A stretch of DNA of 64,000 nt from Flavobacterium circumlabens. Its GTDB lineage: Bacteria; Bacteroidota; Bacteroidia; Flavobacteriales; Flavobacteriaceae. The notes below the pieces were generated by a model. The model ran no database searches and was not told the DNA's origin. It saw nothing but the letters and a program-made list of their open reading frames with translations. Shown here one piece after another: positions 25,792 to 33,513 of the stretch. Made by a program: the position numbers and the translations under genes. Location: positions 1-64,000 of the forward strand of contig NZ_SLWA01000007.1 of the NCBI RefSeq assembly GCF_004345565.1. Reading direction: 5' to 3'. Within the stretch, counting starts at the first letter, position 1, and each line of letters starts with the position of its first letter.

Positions 25792-27810
25792 ATGAAAAAC
25801 ATAAGATATAGCTATTGCCTGATTACTTTAGCATCCATGCTGATTTTTGCCTGCAGTACTAAAAAAACATATACCATAAGTTCACCTGATAAAAATGCTA
25901 CATTAGTTTTTGAATTAACAGCGTCAGGCCAGCCTCAATACAGCTTTTCTTCGAATGGGAAATCGGTTATAGAACCTTCTTTGCTGGGATTTGAATTTCA
26001 GGGAATCCAGAAAATGACCGATCATTTTGAGGTCGTTTCAACCGAAGAAAAAACGGCTGATGAAACCTGGGAACAGCCCTGGGGAGAATTCAAAAAAGTA
26101 AGGGATCACCATACCGAAATGATTGTTCACCTGAAAGAATCTGAAGGCGAAGAGCGTTTGGTTGATATTATTTTCAGGGTTTTTGATGACGGTTTAGGAT
26201 TTCGGTATGAATTTCCGAAACAGCCCCATTTAGGGAAAGTAAAAATCTCAAATGAAGTTACCCAATTTACGTTCAAAGATAATAATGACGTTTGGTGGAT
26301 TCCCGTACATCGCGAAAACAGCTATTACGAAAGCACCTATCGCAAAACGTTAATGAGTAAAACGGATACGATCAATACACCGGCAACTTTTGAAACGAAA
26401 GACAAATTGTATGTTGCCATTCATGAAGCGAATCTGACAGACTTTGCGTCAATGACTTTATTAAAAACTTCCGACAAGCAATACAAAAGTGATCTGGTGG
26501 CCTGGGCAGATGGTGTAAAAGTCTATGCGGAAACGCCTTTTAAAACACCCTGGAGAACAATTGTGGTTGGTAAAACACCCGGAGATGTCGCTACTTCAAC
26601 CATTATGCTAAATTTAAATGAGCCTTCCAAAATTGAAGATTTATCCTGGATCACCCCTTCTAAGTATATTGGAATCTGGTGGGGAATGCATTTAGAAAAA
26701 TTCACTTGGGGGCAAGGCCCAAAACACGGTGCTACGACTAAGAATACCAAAGAATACATTGATTTTGCTGCGAAAAACAATTTTGACGGCGTTCTGGTGG
26801 AAGGCTGGAACGAAGGCTGGGACGGCGACTGGACTGCCGACGGATCTGCTTTCAGTTTTGTAAAAGCATATCCTGATTTTAATCTGGAAGAAATTACCAA
26901 ATATGCAGCCATGAAAAATGTTCGTTTAATCGGACATCATGAAACGGCCGGAGCTACTAAAAATTACGAAAGCCAGCTGGAAGATGCTTTTAAACTGTAT
27001 CAGAAAATGGGAGTAAATTCCGTAAAGACCGGTTATGTAAACAAATATTTAGATAAAAAAGAATGGCACGACAGCCAATACGGAGCGCGCCATTACAGAA
27101 AAGTAATCGAAACAGCTGCGAAATATCATATCATGATCGATAATCACGAACCGATGAAAGGAACGGGAATACAACGTACGTATCCAAACTTCATGTCGCA
27201 GGAGGGCGGAAGAGGGCAGGAATACAACGCGTGGTCCGCAGATGGCGGAAATACTCCCGAGCATCTGACGACTTTGCCTTTTACCAGAATGTTATCCGGT
27301 CCTTTTGATTATACTCCGGGTAATTTCAATTTTGATTATAAAACGCCTTCAGGAGCCAGGGTACAGACTACCTTAGCCAATCAGCTTGCCTTGTATGTAA
27401 TTATTTTCAGTCCGCTGCAAATGGCTTCAGACTTACCTGAAAATTACGTAGGAAAGCCGGAATTTCAATTTATTAAAGACGTTCCGTGTACATGGTCTGA
27501 TACGAAGGTTTTAGATTCCAAAATTGGAGAATATACTACAATTGTCCGTAAAGACTGGAATGAAAAAAATTGGTATCTGGGTTCTATTACCAACAGTAAT
27601 GCCCGTGACCTGAAAGTAACGCTGTCATTTTTAGATCAAAACAAAGAGTACGAAGCAGAAATATACGCAGATGGAGTGGGAGCCAATTATAAAACAAATC
27701 CGTATCCGGTTACTATTTCGAAACAAAAAGTAAATAACAAAACAGTTTTAGATATAAAACTGGCAGCTGGCGGAGGAACAGCCATAAAGTTTACTCCAAT
27801 AGAAAAATAA
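25792..27810 (+). CDS. GH97 inverting alpha-glucosidase (SusB-like) lipoprotein
   Basis: A 672-residue enzyme with a lipoprotein signal (LIFACS). It has an N-terminal beta-super-sandwich (about 30-280), a (beta/alpha)8 barrel (about 285-570) and a C-terminal beta domain. Four glutamates, E384 (GHHETAG), E453 (DNHEP), E471 and E477 (QEGGRGQEYN), keep exactly the spacing (69, 18, 6) of SusB E439, E508, E526 and E532. Those residues are the general base, calcium ligands and acid of the inverting subgroup. It should release glucose from alpha-glucan oligosaccharides. It is the last gene of the locus, 26 bp after the GH71/99-like gene. Confidence 0.92.
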   Translation: MKNIRYSYCLITLASMLIFACSTKKTYTISSPDKNATLVFELTASGQPQYSFSSNGKSVIEPSLLGFEFQGIQKMTDHFEVVSTEEKTADETWEQPWGEFKKVRDHHTEMIVHLKESEGEERLVDIIFRVFDDGLGFRYEFPKQPHLGKVKISNEVTQFTFKDNNDVWWIPVHRENSYYESTYRKTLMSKTDTINTPATFETKDKLYVAIHEANLTDFASMTLLKTSDKQYKSDLVAWADGVKVYAETPFKTPWRTIVVGKTPGDVATSTIMLNLNEPSKIEDLSWITPSKYIGIWWGMHLEKFTWGQGPKHGATTKNTKEYIDFAAKNNFDGVLVEGWNEGWDGDWTADGSAFSFVKAYPDFNLEEITKYAAMKNVRLIGHHETAGATKNYESQLEDAFKLYQKMGVNSVKTGYVNKYLDKKEWHDSQYGARHYRKVIETAAKYHIMIDNHEPMKGTGIQRTYPNFMSQEGGRGQEYNAWSADGGNTPEHLTTLPFTRMLSGPFDYTPGNFNFDYKTPSGARVQTTLANQLALYVIIFSPLQMASDLPENYVGKPEFQFIKDVPCTWSDTKVLDSKIGEYTTIVRKDWNEKNWYLGSITNSNARDLKVTLSFLDQNKEYEAEIYADGVGANYKTNPYPVTISKQKVNNKTVLDIKLAAGGGTAIKFTPIEK

Positions 27811-27842
27811 GTTGGTTGAGTTTATTTGAGTTAAGTTGAGCA

Positions 27843-27881
27843 ACAAACCCGATTTCTGAGAAGAGGTCGGGTTTGTTTTTT
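27843..27881 (+). terminator. Terminator of the polysaccharide locus
   Basis: ACAAACCCGA and TCGGGTTTGT form a perfect 10-bp stem followed by TTTTT, 33 bp after the GH97 stop. Confidence 0.85.
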
Positions 27882-27882
27882 G

Positions 27883-28125
27883 AGGTTCTTAGATTCTGAG
27901 ATTCTGAGGTACAAAGGTTCAGAGTTACAAAGGTTCAAAGATGAAAGATATAAGCGTTTAAAAGTGTAAAATTAAGGATGTAGGAAGACCACGGTTTTTA
28001 ATTGCATGCAGCTTTAGTTAGAGGTAAAAGGATGATGCTAGAAAGGGCTTTAGCCAAAATTTCTATTCTCTTTCATCTTTCATCTTTCATCTTTCATCTT
28101 TCATCTTTCATCTATTTTCTTTCAT
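27883..28125. repeat. Composite repeat spacer
   Basis: In order: low-complexity AGATTCTGAGATTCTGAGG and GGTTCAAAG words (27885-27945); a partial copy of the palindromic element (GCAGCTTTAG near 28007-28016 and GGGCTTTAGCC at 28046-28056); and six perfect tandem copies of TTTCATC (28071-28112) reaching to 13 bp from the DUF6526 stop. No gene seen. Confidence 0.7.
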
Positions 28126-28560
28126 CTAAACCCTGTTATAATCCGCTTTCCAATGAACAATTGCTTTTTTGATGGCGGCTCCGGTCAGGCTGTTTTTAAG
28201 GGTGTCTTCTACAAGGGGTAACAACTCATCGTCCGGTGCAAATCGCAGGGCAAATAGCTGATCGTCGGTTAATTTGTATTCAAATTCTTCGAATCTTTTT
28301 CCTGAAACTGTAAAATACCGGTACCGAAGCTCCAGTCTGACAATTCTGTTTTGTAGCGTTAAGGCATAATGCTGGCGCAACATAAAAGCAAGGCAAAACA
28401 AAAAGATAAAACCAACACTGATAAAGGCCCAGATTAACTTTTCATCTTCGGTAAAAGCAAAATAAATACTGCTAATCAAAAATGCAATCAGAATTGGATA
28501 GTATACAAAATGGTGTGGAGGATAAAACCGAATATGATTTTGGTACGTTTGAATTTTCAT
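28126..28560 (-). CDS. DUF6526 membrane protein
   Basis: A 144-residue protein with two membrane helices (about 20-40 and 45-63) and a cytoplasmic C-terminal domain containing LTLQNRIVRLELRYRYF and LTDDQLFALRFAPDDELLPL. This matches the DUF6526 family of Bacteroidota. No function is known. It stands alone. The tandem TTTCATC repeat lies at its 3' side. Confidence 0.75.
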   Translation of the reverse strand: MKIQTYQNHIRFYPPHHFVYYPILIAFLISSIYFAFTEDEKLIWAFISVGFIFLFCLAFMLRQHYALTLQNRIVRLELRYRYFTVSGKRFEEFEYKLTDDQLFALRFAPDDELLPLVEDTLKNSLTGAAIKKAIVHWKADYNRV

Positions 28561-28595
28561 AATGATTTGGTTTATGAGATATGTGGTAAAAGTAT

Positions 28596-28629
28596 AAAAG
28601 CTATTCTAATAAAAGAATAGCTTTTTTTT
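28596..28629. terminator. Bidirectional hairpin
   Basis: AAAAGCTATTCT and AGAATAGCTTTT pair perfectly, with a long T-run on the plus strand and a short one on the minus strand. It could terminate the deoxyinosine glycosylase transcript before the DUF6526 gene. Confidence 0.6.
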
Positions 28630-28828
28630 CAAAATAAACTAACAACCAATATTTTATAATTTAAATCTTTGAATGTAATTTATAAGAGTGAGTTTTTATA
28701 AATACAAAGAGTTTAAATTATTTCAATACCTTAAAACCTTTTGGTAAAATTATTGGATTACCTAAAGAAGCTGTTACATTTTAAAATCATAATCTTATAC
28801 AATTCAAATATCAATCATCTTTTTTTTT

Positions 28829-29311
28829 TTAAAGTGTAGTTATAACTTTCCATTCCTTTAATTTTGACTCAAATGACTTACTCGCATTTGCAGGACTAGA
28901 TGACGGTAAAGTTATGAGTTGGAATGTTTTGTCGATAGAAACGTATTTTTTAAAAAATGCCGCTGCTTTTTGTCCGTTAAACAAAATGGTTGTGATGTTG
29001 GGATGCTCTGCTAAAAATGTCTCAAAGTCATTTGCAATTTCATTTTTTATGGCACTGTCTAAACTTCCGACTCTGTCGCAAAATTGTAAAACATCCCATA
29101 CAGCAATTTTATGCTTCATCAGGATTGTTTTTTTAGTGTCATAATCAGACGTACTATCTTCTTGTAAGATGGTAAAAATAAACTTCCAGAAATTATTCTG
29201 GGCGTGGCCATAGTATTGATTCAATTCCAAAGATTTTGTCCCGGGCATTGTGCCCAATATCAACAGGTTAGCGTCTTTGGCGCTTATAGGAGAGAAAGAG
29301 AAACTTTTCAT
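28829..29311 (-). CDS. DNA-deoxyinosine glycosylase (uracil-DNA glycosylase superfamily)
   Basis: A 160-residue enzyme of the UDG superfamily. The active-site motif 1 region reads LLILGTMPGTKSLELNQYYG followed by HAQNNFWKF, and the second motif is LPSSSPANA. This pattern matches bacterial hypoxanthine/deoxyinosine glycosylases, which excise deaminated adenine or uracil from DNA. Length is as expected. No operon partner is evident. Confidence 0.85.
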   Translation of the reverse strand: MKSFSFSPISAKDANLLILGTMPGTKSLELNQYYGHAQNNFWKFIFTILQEDSTSDYDTKKTILMKHKIAVWDVLQFCDRVGSLDSAIKNEIANDFETFLAEHPNITTILFNGQKAAAFFKKYVSIDKTFQLITLPSSSPANASKSFESKLKEWKVITTL

Positions 29312-29512
29312 GCTTTTTTATTAAGGTGAAAGGTGCTGTACAGCTTAAATCATTTAGAGTTAATTATAAAACAATTTACAAAAATTATATAACACTTTTC
29401 GCTGTTGATTATTGCAACTTTGAACTAGATATTTTTAAGGAATTTTTCTATAAAAGAAACGTTCTTTATTACATCTATAAGTAGCAGATTATCAAATTTA
29501 AATACAGGTAAA

Positions 29513-30538
29513 ATGAAAGTAGTTACTATAAATACAGAGAAAATTAAAGATATTTTTGAAGCTTTGGCTTTAAATATTGGAGGTAAAGCAACTTTTGATT
29601 TAGACGAATATACTTTAGAGTTTAATAATAGTTTTGCTAAGGGGTCGATTATTGGATCCTCTTTTAATGATGCTATTTCCTATGTTCAGTTTGATATGAC
29701 TTTTTCTGCTGACGTACAGATGAATATTGCAAATCCAAAATCATCTCCTGTCTATTTTGCCTATTGCTCTAAAGGAAATTTGTCTCATAGTTTCGGAATT
29801 TTAGGCGAGGAAAGAAAACTAAAAACCTTTCAGACTGCGATACTTTCTTCCAAAAAAGAAAATGAAAACGTTTTGTTTTTTGAAAAAGGCATCAAAACCA
29901 AATTTACATTGATTATTGTTGGAACTCACCTTTCCGAACAAAATCAGACCAATTCGCTGAATGCAAAAGTAAAGGAAACATTTTTTGAAAACAGCGCACG
30001 CGAAGATTTCTTTTATCTGGGTTCTTATAATTTAAGAATTGGTGAAAAAATAGAACAATTAAATGCTGTAACCCAAACGGGTATTGTTCGTAATTTACTG
30101 AAAGAAGGTATTTTAAGAATTATCCTGGCTATGGAAATTCAGCAGCATACAGACGATTTAGCGGCTACCTCAAAAGATACCAATTGTCTTACCTTAAAAG
30201 AAATGGAAGAAATTAGAGAACTTTCAGAAGCTATAAAAGCAAATCCTGAAGAGGCTTTCACCATAAAATCATTAAGTAAAAAATCCGGCCTGTCTCCGAA
30301 TAAACTGCAGGAAGGGTTTAAGATGATTCACAATCGTACCGTTAACGATTACATAACACATATGAGAGTTTTAAAAGCTGAAATCCTAATCAGAACTTCC
30401 GATTTAAACATCTCGGAAATCGTTTACTGTATTGGTTTTACAAGCAGAAGTTACTTCTCCAAAATCTTCAAACAAAAATTCAATTGCAGTCCAAAAGAAT
30501 ATAAATTCAATTTGAATCCTTTGGCTATTACAGCTTAA
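29513..30538 (+). CDS. AraC-family transcriptional regulator
   Basis: A 341-residue protein. The N-terminal 230 residues carry a ligand or partner domain without a recognisable cupin motif. The last 100 residues form a tandem helix-turn-helix AraC domain (FTIKSLSKKSGLSPNKLQEG; DLNISEIVYCIGFTSRSYFS; FKQKFNCSPKEYK). No target operon is adjacent. The 3' end of the gene is partly duplicated in the downstream spacer at 30626-30660. Confidence 0.85.
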   Translation: MKVVTINTEKIKDIFEALALNIGGKATFDLDEYTLEFNNSFAKGSIIGSSFNDAISYVQFDMTFSADVQMNIANPKSSPVYFAYCSKGNLSHSFGILGEERKLKTFQTAILSSKKENENVLFFEKGIKTKFTLIIVGTHLSEQNQTNSLNAKVKETFFENSAREDFFYLGSYNLRIGEKIEQLNAVTQTGIVRNLLKEGILRIILAMEIQQHTDDLAATSKDTNCLTLKEMEEIRELSEAIKANPEEAFTIKSLSKKSGLSPNKLQEGFKMIHNRTVNDYITHMRVLKAEILIRTSDLNISEIVYCIGFTSRSYFSKIFKQKFNCSPKEYKFNLNPLAITA

Positions 30539-30540
30539 TT

Positions 30541-30740
30541 TATTTAAAGTTTCTAAGCTGCTAAGGTACTAAGGCTCTGAGGAAAATCAGAATCTTAGTC
30601 ATTCAGTAGCTTCGTATCTAAAAATCAATTGAATCCTTTGGCTATTAGAGCTTGATTTATGAGGATTTAAGTTCTTAAGGTGATAAGGATCTAATAAAAA
30701 AAACTTAGAAACTTAGAAGCTCAGCACCTCAGTATCTAAA
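30541..30740. repeat. Tandemly duplicated spacer including the AraC gene 3' end
   Basis: TTGAATCCTTTGGCTATTA occurs inside the AraC coding end (from about 30515) and again near 30630. Each copy is followed by GCTTAATTTAT/GCTTGATTTAT, a CTAAG/AAGG low-complexity hairpin-prone tract, and GTATCTAAAAA. The unit is about 110 bp. Confidence 0.75.
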
Positions 30741-30747
30741 AAACATA

Positions 30748-30775
30748 TATATTTGCATAACTAATTATGTAATTA
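30748..30775 (+). promoter_or_regulatory. Promoter box and putative MarR operator
   Basis: TATATTTG (30748-30755) fits the -7 consensus. The palindrome TAATTATGTAATTA (30762-30775) lies at the expected transcription start, 8 bp before ATG 30784. MarR-family proteins commonly bind such AT-rich palindromes in their own promoters, so autoregulation is inferred. Confidence 0.55.
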
Positions 30776-30783
30776 ACTATATT

Positions 30784-31737
30784 ATGAATTTTTTTGATAA
30801 AGTAGGCAAGGTAGCTTTAGGAAGCCGTCTTCGATTGATGACCGCTGCGATTACAGATGATGCAGCTAAAATATACGAGTTGTACGGGATCAGTTTTATG
30901 CCCAAATGGTTTCCGGTTTTTTATATGCTGACCGAAGAAAGAGAAATTACCATCACTGAAATTGCCAATGAAATTGGACATTCGCAACCTTCAGTGAGTA
31001 AAATTATTCAGGAAATGACGACGGCGGGGCTCGTTCAGGAAAATCTGAAAACAACCGATAAACGCAGAAATAGTGTTGCTTTGACCAGCCAGGGGATAGT
31101 GGTTTCGAAAGAATTAAAACTACAATGGGTCGATGTTGAGGCTGCTGTTGAGTCTTTAATAACAGAATCAAACCATAACCTGTGGGCTGCACTGGAAGAA
31201 TGGGAGTTTTTGCTGGAACAAAAATCACTGCTGAAAAGAGTGATTGAAAACAAAAAAATACGCGAAAGCCAGGACGTGCAGATTGTAGCCTTTGAACCAA
31301 AATACCTTGACGCTTTTAAAGCCCTTAACGTAGAATGGATTTCGACTTATTTTGAAATGGAAGCAGCAGATTATAAAGCATTAGACAATCCGCAGGAATA
31401 TATTCTGGACAAAGGCGGTAAAATCTTTGTGGCTTTATACCATGATGAACCGGTTGGTGTCTGTGCGTTAATCAAAATGAAGGATGAAAACTATGATTTT
31501 GAAATGGCAAAAATGGCTGTTTCACCAAAAGCACAAGGGAAAAACATAGGCTGGCTATTGGGTCAGGCTATTGTAAACAGTGCAAAAGAACAAGGAGCAA
31601 AGAAAATATACCTGGAGAGTAATACGATCCTTAAGCCCGCTATCAACCTGTATCATAAATTAGGATTCCAGAAAGTTTCGGGTCTCGCGACACCTTATAA
31701 ACGTTGTAATATTCAGATGGAGTTGGTTATTGCATAA
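30784..31737 (+). CDS. MarR-type regulator fused to a GNAT acetyltransferase
   Basis: A 317-residue bifunctional protein. Residues about 30-145 form a MarR winged helix-turn-helix (ITEIANEIGHSQPSVSKIIQ, then the wing GLVQENLKTTDKRRNSVAL). Residues about 160-317 form a GNAT fold with the acetyl-CoA loop region AVSPKAQGKNIGWLLGQAIV and the C-terminal LYHKLGFQKVSG. Such fusions are known in Bacteroidota. The regulator may be tuned by, or control, the acetyltransferase, whose substrate is unknown. A palindromic operator candidate lies in its promoter. Confidence 0.88.
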   Translation: MNFFDKVGKVALGSRLRLMTAAITDDAAKIYELYGISFMPKWFPVFYMLTEEREITITEIANEIGHSQPSVSKIIQEMTTAGLVQENLKTTDKRRNSVALTSQGIVVSKELKLQWVDVEAAVESLITESNHNLWAALEEWEFLLEQKSLLKRVIENKKIRESQDVQIVAFEPKYLDAFKALNVEWISTYFEMEAADYKALDNPQEYILDKGGKIFVALYHDEPVGVCALIKMKDENYDFEMAKMAVSPKAQGKNIGWLLGQAIVNSAKEQGAKKIYLESNTILKPAINLYHKLGFQKVSGLATPYKRCNIQMELVIA

Positions 31738-31742
31738 AGTTG

Positions 31743-31806
31743 CTAAGGTTCTGAGTTGCTAAGTTTCTAAGAGAAGACTTAGTGTCTTAGGAACTCAGAA
31801 CCTTAG
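31743..31806. terminator. Long hairpin between convergent genes
   Basis: CTAAGGTTCTGAGTT and AACTCAGAACCTTAG pair within a longer imperfect stem separated by a 30-nt interior. It lacks a T-run but lies exactly between convergent stops, so it may act as a bidirectional terminator or RNA end-protector. It is built of the same words as the low-complexity repeats. Confidence 0.5.
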
Positions 31807-31822
31807 AACCTTAAAAAAGACC

Positions 31823-33022
31823 TCAGCGATGAAATCTGTAATACTCTAAATCAACATGTTTTTTACCTTCGATCGAACATAAAATCGAATTCATTCCAAT
31901 GACACTGAAGGTAATTCCGTTTCCTCCGAAGCCTAAAACGTAATGTTCGTTTTTATTTGGATCCGGTTTTCCTAAATAGGGTAAACCATCCTTGGTTTCA
32001 CCAAAGGTACCTGCCCAGGAATAATCAATTTTGAAGTCGATATTTGGGAATTTCCTTTGGAATTTTTTTAATAGAAATTGTTCTTTTTTTGGCAATATTT
32101 TATCACGCTTCTTAGAATCTTTAAATTCTTCGTCACCGCCTCCCGCAATGATTCGGTTGTCCTGCGTTCCGCGGAAATATAAATACGGAGAAGAGGTGTC
32201 CCAAAAGACCGCATTTTTAAAAGCTTTAGGTAAATCCGGAAGACTCTCGGAAGTAATTACAAACGTGCTTTTCAGGTCAACAACTTTCTCTGTGAGTGTT
32301 TCGGTACTTTCATAACCGCTGCAGTGTATGACATGATCGGTGGTCACTTTAAATTTGGTATCTGTGTATGCAATAACTTTTCCTTTATGGTCCTGAGTGG
32401 ATGTAATATTGGTACGGTCCAGAATTTGCATTCCTTTTTTCTCACAATACTGTATTAGATCCTGAGCCAGTTTATACGGATCCATAACAGCTGCTGTTTT
32501 AGATTCTATGGCAGCAAGGGCATTGAGTCCTAATTTTTCAAGATCCCACTTTTCCAGCCAGCTTACATCGAAACCATTTTCTTTTCTGGATTTAAATTCG
32601 GCCTTCAGGAAAGGAAGATCCTTTTTTAAGGAACAGAAATAAATGCTTTTTTTGAATTCAAACTGGCAGTCGCTTTTTATGGTATCGATTATATTTCGCA
32701 GGTCAAAAATGGCTTTTTTTCCATTTCTGTAACTGTCAACAGCACATTGTAATCCTCTGATTTTTATTAATTCATGTAAAGATATGTCTATTTCATACTG
32801 AAGTAATGCGGTACTTGCGGCGGTACTCCCGTTGCAAATATCACGGCGATCCACCATAATTACTTTTTTTCCTTCGTTTATGAGTTTATAGGCGGTCAGT
32901 GCTCCGGTAATTCCTGCGCCGATAATTAGGATTTCTGTCTCTAAATCTGAATCTATTGACGGATAACTTACTTCCATGGCATACTTTAATGGCCAGAAGG
33001 TTTCTGTTGAACGTAGCTTCAT
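31823..33022 (-). CDS. FAD-dependent oxidoreductase (DAO/glycine-oxidase family)
   Basis: A 399-residue flavoenzyme. The N-terminal dinucleotide-binding motif is ILIIGAGITGALTAYKL, ending in the acidic MVDRRD. The C-terminal flavin segment reads GLPYLGKPDPN and VLGFGGNGITFSVIG. The fold is that of the DAO family (D-amino-acid, glycine and sarcosine oxidases). No Rieske domain follows. The substrate is unknown. Its start overlaps the stop of the upstream iron-permease-like gene by 4 bp, so the two are translationally coupled. Confidence 0.85.
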   Translation of the reverse strand: MKLRSTETFWPLKYAMEVSYPSIDSDLETEILIIGAGITGALTAYKLINEGKKVIMVDRRDICNGSTAASTALLQYEIDISLHELIKIRGLQCAVDSYRNGKKAIFDLRNIIDTIKSDCQFEFKKSIYFCSLKKDLPFLKAEFKSRKENGFDVSWLEKWDLEKLGLNALAAIESKTAAVMDPYKLAQDLIQYCEKKGMQILDRTNITSTQDHKGKVIAYTDTKFKVTTDHVIHCSGYESTETLTEKVVDLKSTFVITSESLPDLPKAFKNAVFWDTSSPYLYFRGTQDNRIIAGGGDEEFKDSKKRDKILPKKEQFLLKKFQRKFPNIDFKIDYSWAGTFGETKDGLPYLGKPDPNKNEHYVLGFGGNGITFSVIGMNSILCSIEGKKHVDLEYYRFHR

Positions 33023-33507
33023 TTTTTTGTGATGTTTTTGGTACGTGTTTTTGTCCTGTTTTTATCTTTCCGTTCATGTTGCTCATCTGCTTCAGCAATA
33101 GAATGCGATGTTCTCACACTTTCGTCTTTTTTGGCAAGCTCACTAAGTCTGTGGTAATATTTCTGTACGATAATCATCTCTTCTTCAGTCATACTTTCAA
33201 TATCAACCAGAGTATTGCTTGAATATTCATTTGAAGCAACTAATTCATTTAATTTCAATTGAATAGCCAGAGAATCTTTATTCTGTGCTTTCTGAATTAA
33301 AAAGACCATTAGAAAAGTAATAATTGTCGTTCCGGTATTGATTACCAGTTGCCAGGTTTCAGAGTAGTTGAAAATGGGGCCTGAAGCAGCCCACACGACA
33401 ACAATTAAAAAAGCACTTATAAAAGCAGTTGTACTTCCTGCTGCCTTAGAAACGTGTGTAGCGAATTTTTCGAATGCACCGGTAGTATTCTGTTTTTTCT
33501 TTTTCAT
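33019..33507 (-). CDS. Low-affinity iron permease family protein
   Basis: A 162-residue protein with two membrane helices (about 26-44 and 56-75) and the family's typical segment WQLVINTGTTIITFLMVFLI followed by QKAQNKDSLAIQLKLNELV. Bacterial members of this family (PF04120) have no proven iron-transport role. The charged C-terminus is Lys/Arg-rich. It lies 6 bp after the AsmA gene and overlaps the FAD oxidoreductase gene by 4 bp, forming a three-gene unit. Confidence 0.8.
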   Translation of the reverse strand: MKKKKQNTTGAFEKFATHVSKAAGSTTAFISAFLIVVVWAASGPIFNYSETWQLVINTGTTIITFLMVFLIQKAQNKDSLAIQLKLNELVASNEYSSNTLVDIESMTEEEMIIVQKYYHRLSELAKKDESVRTSHSIAEADEQHERKDKNRTKTRTKNITKK

Positions 33508-33513
33508 TTCAAT

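Noticed and set aside
31035-31300. Minus-strand frames inside the MarR-GNAT gene
   Set aside because: They are antisense shadows of a gene with two clear domains.
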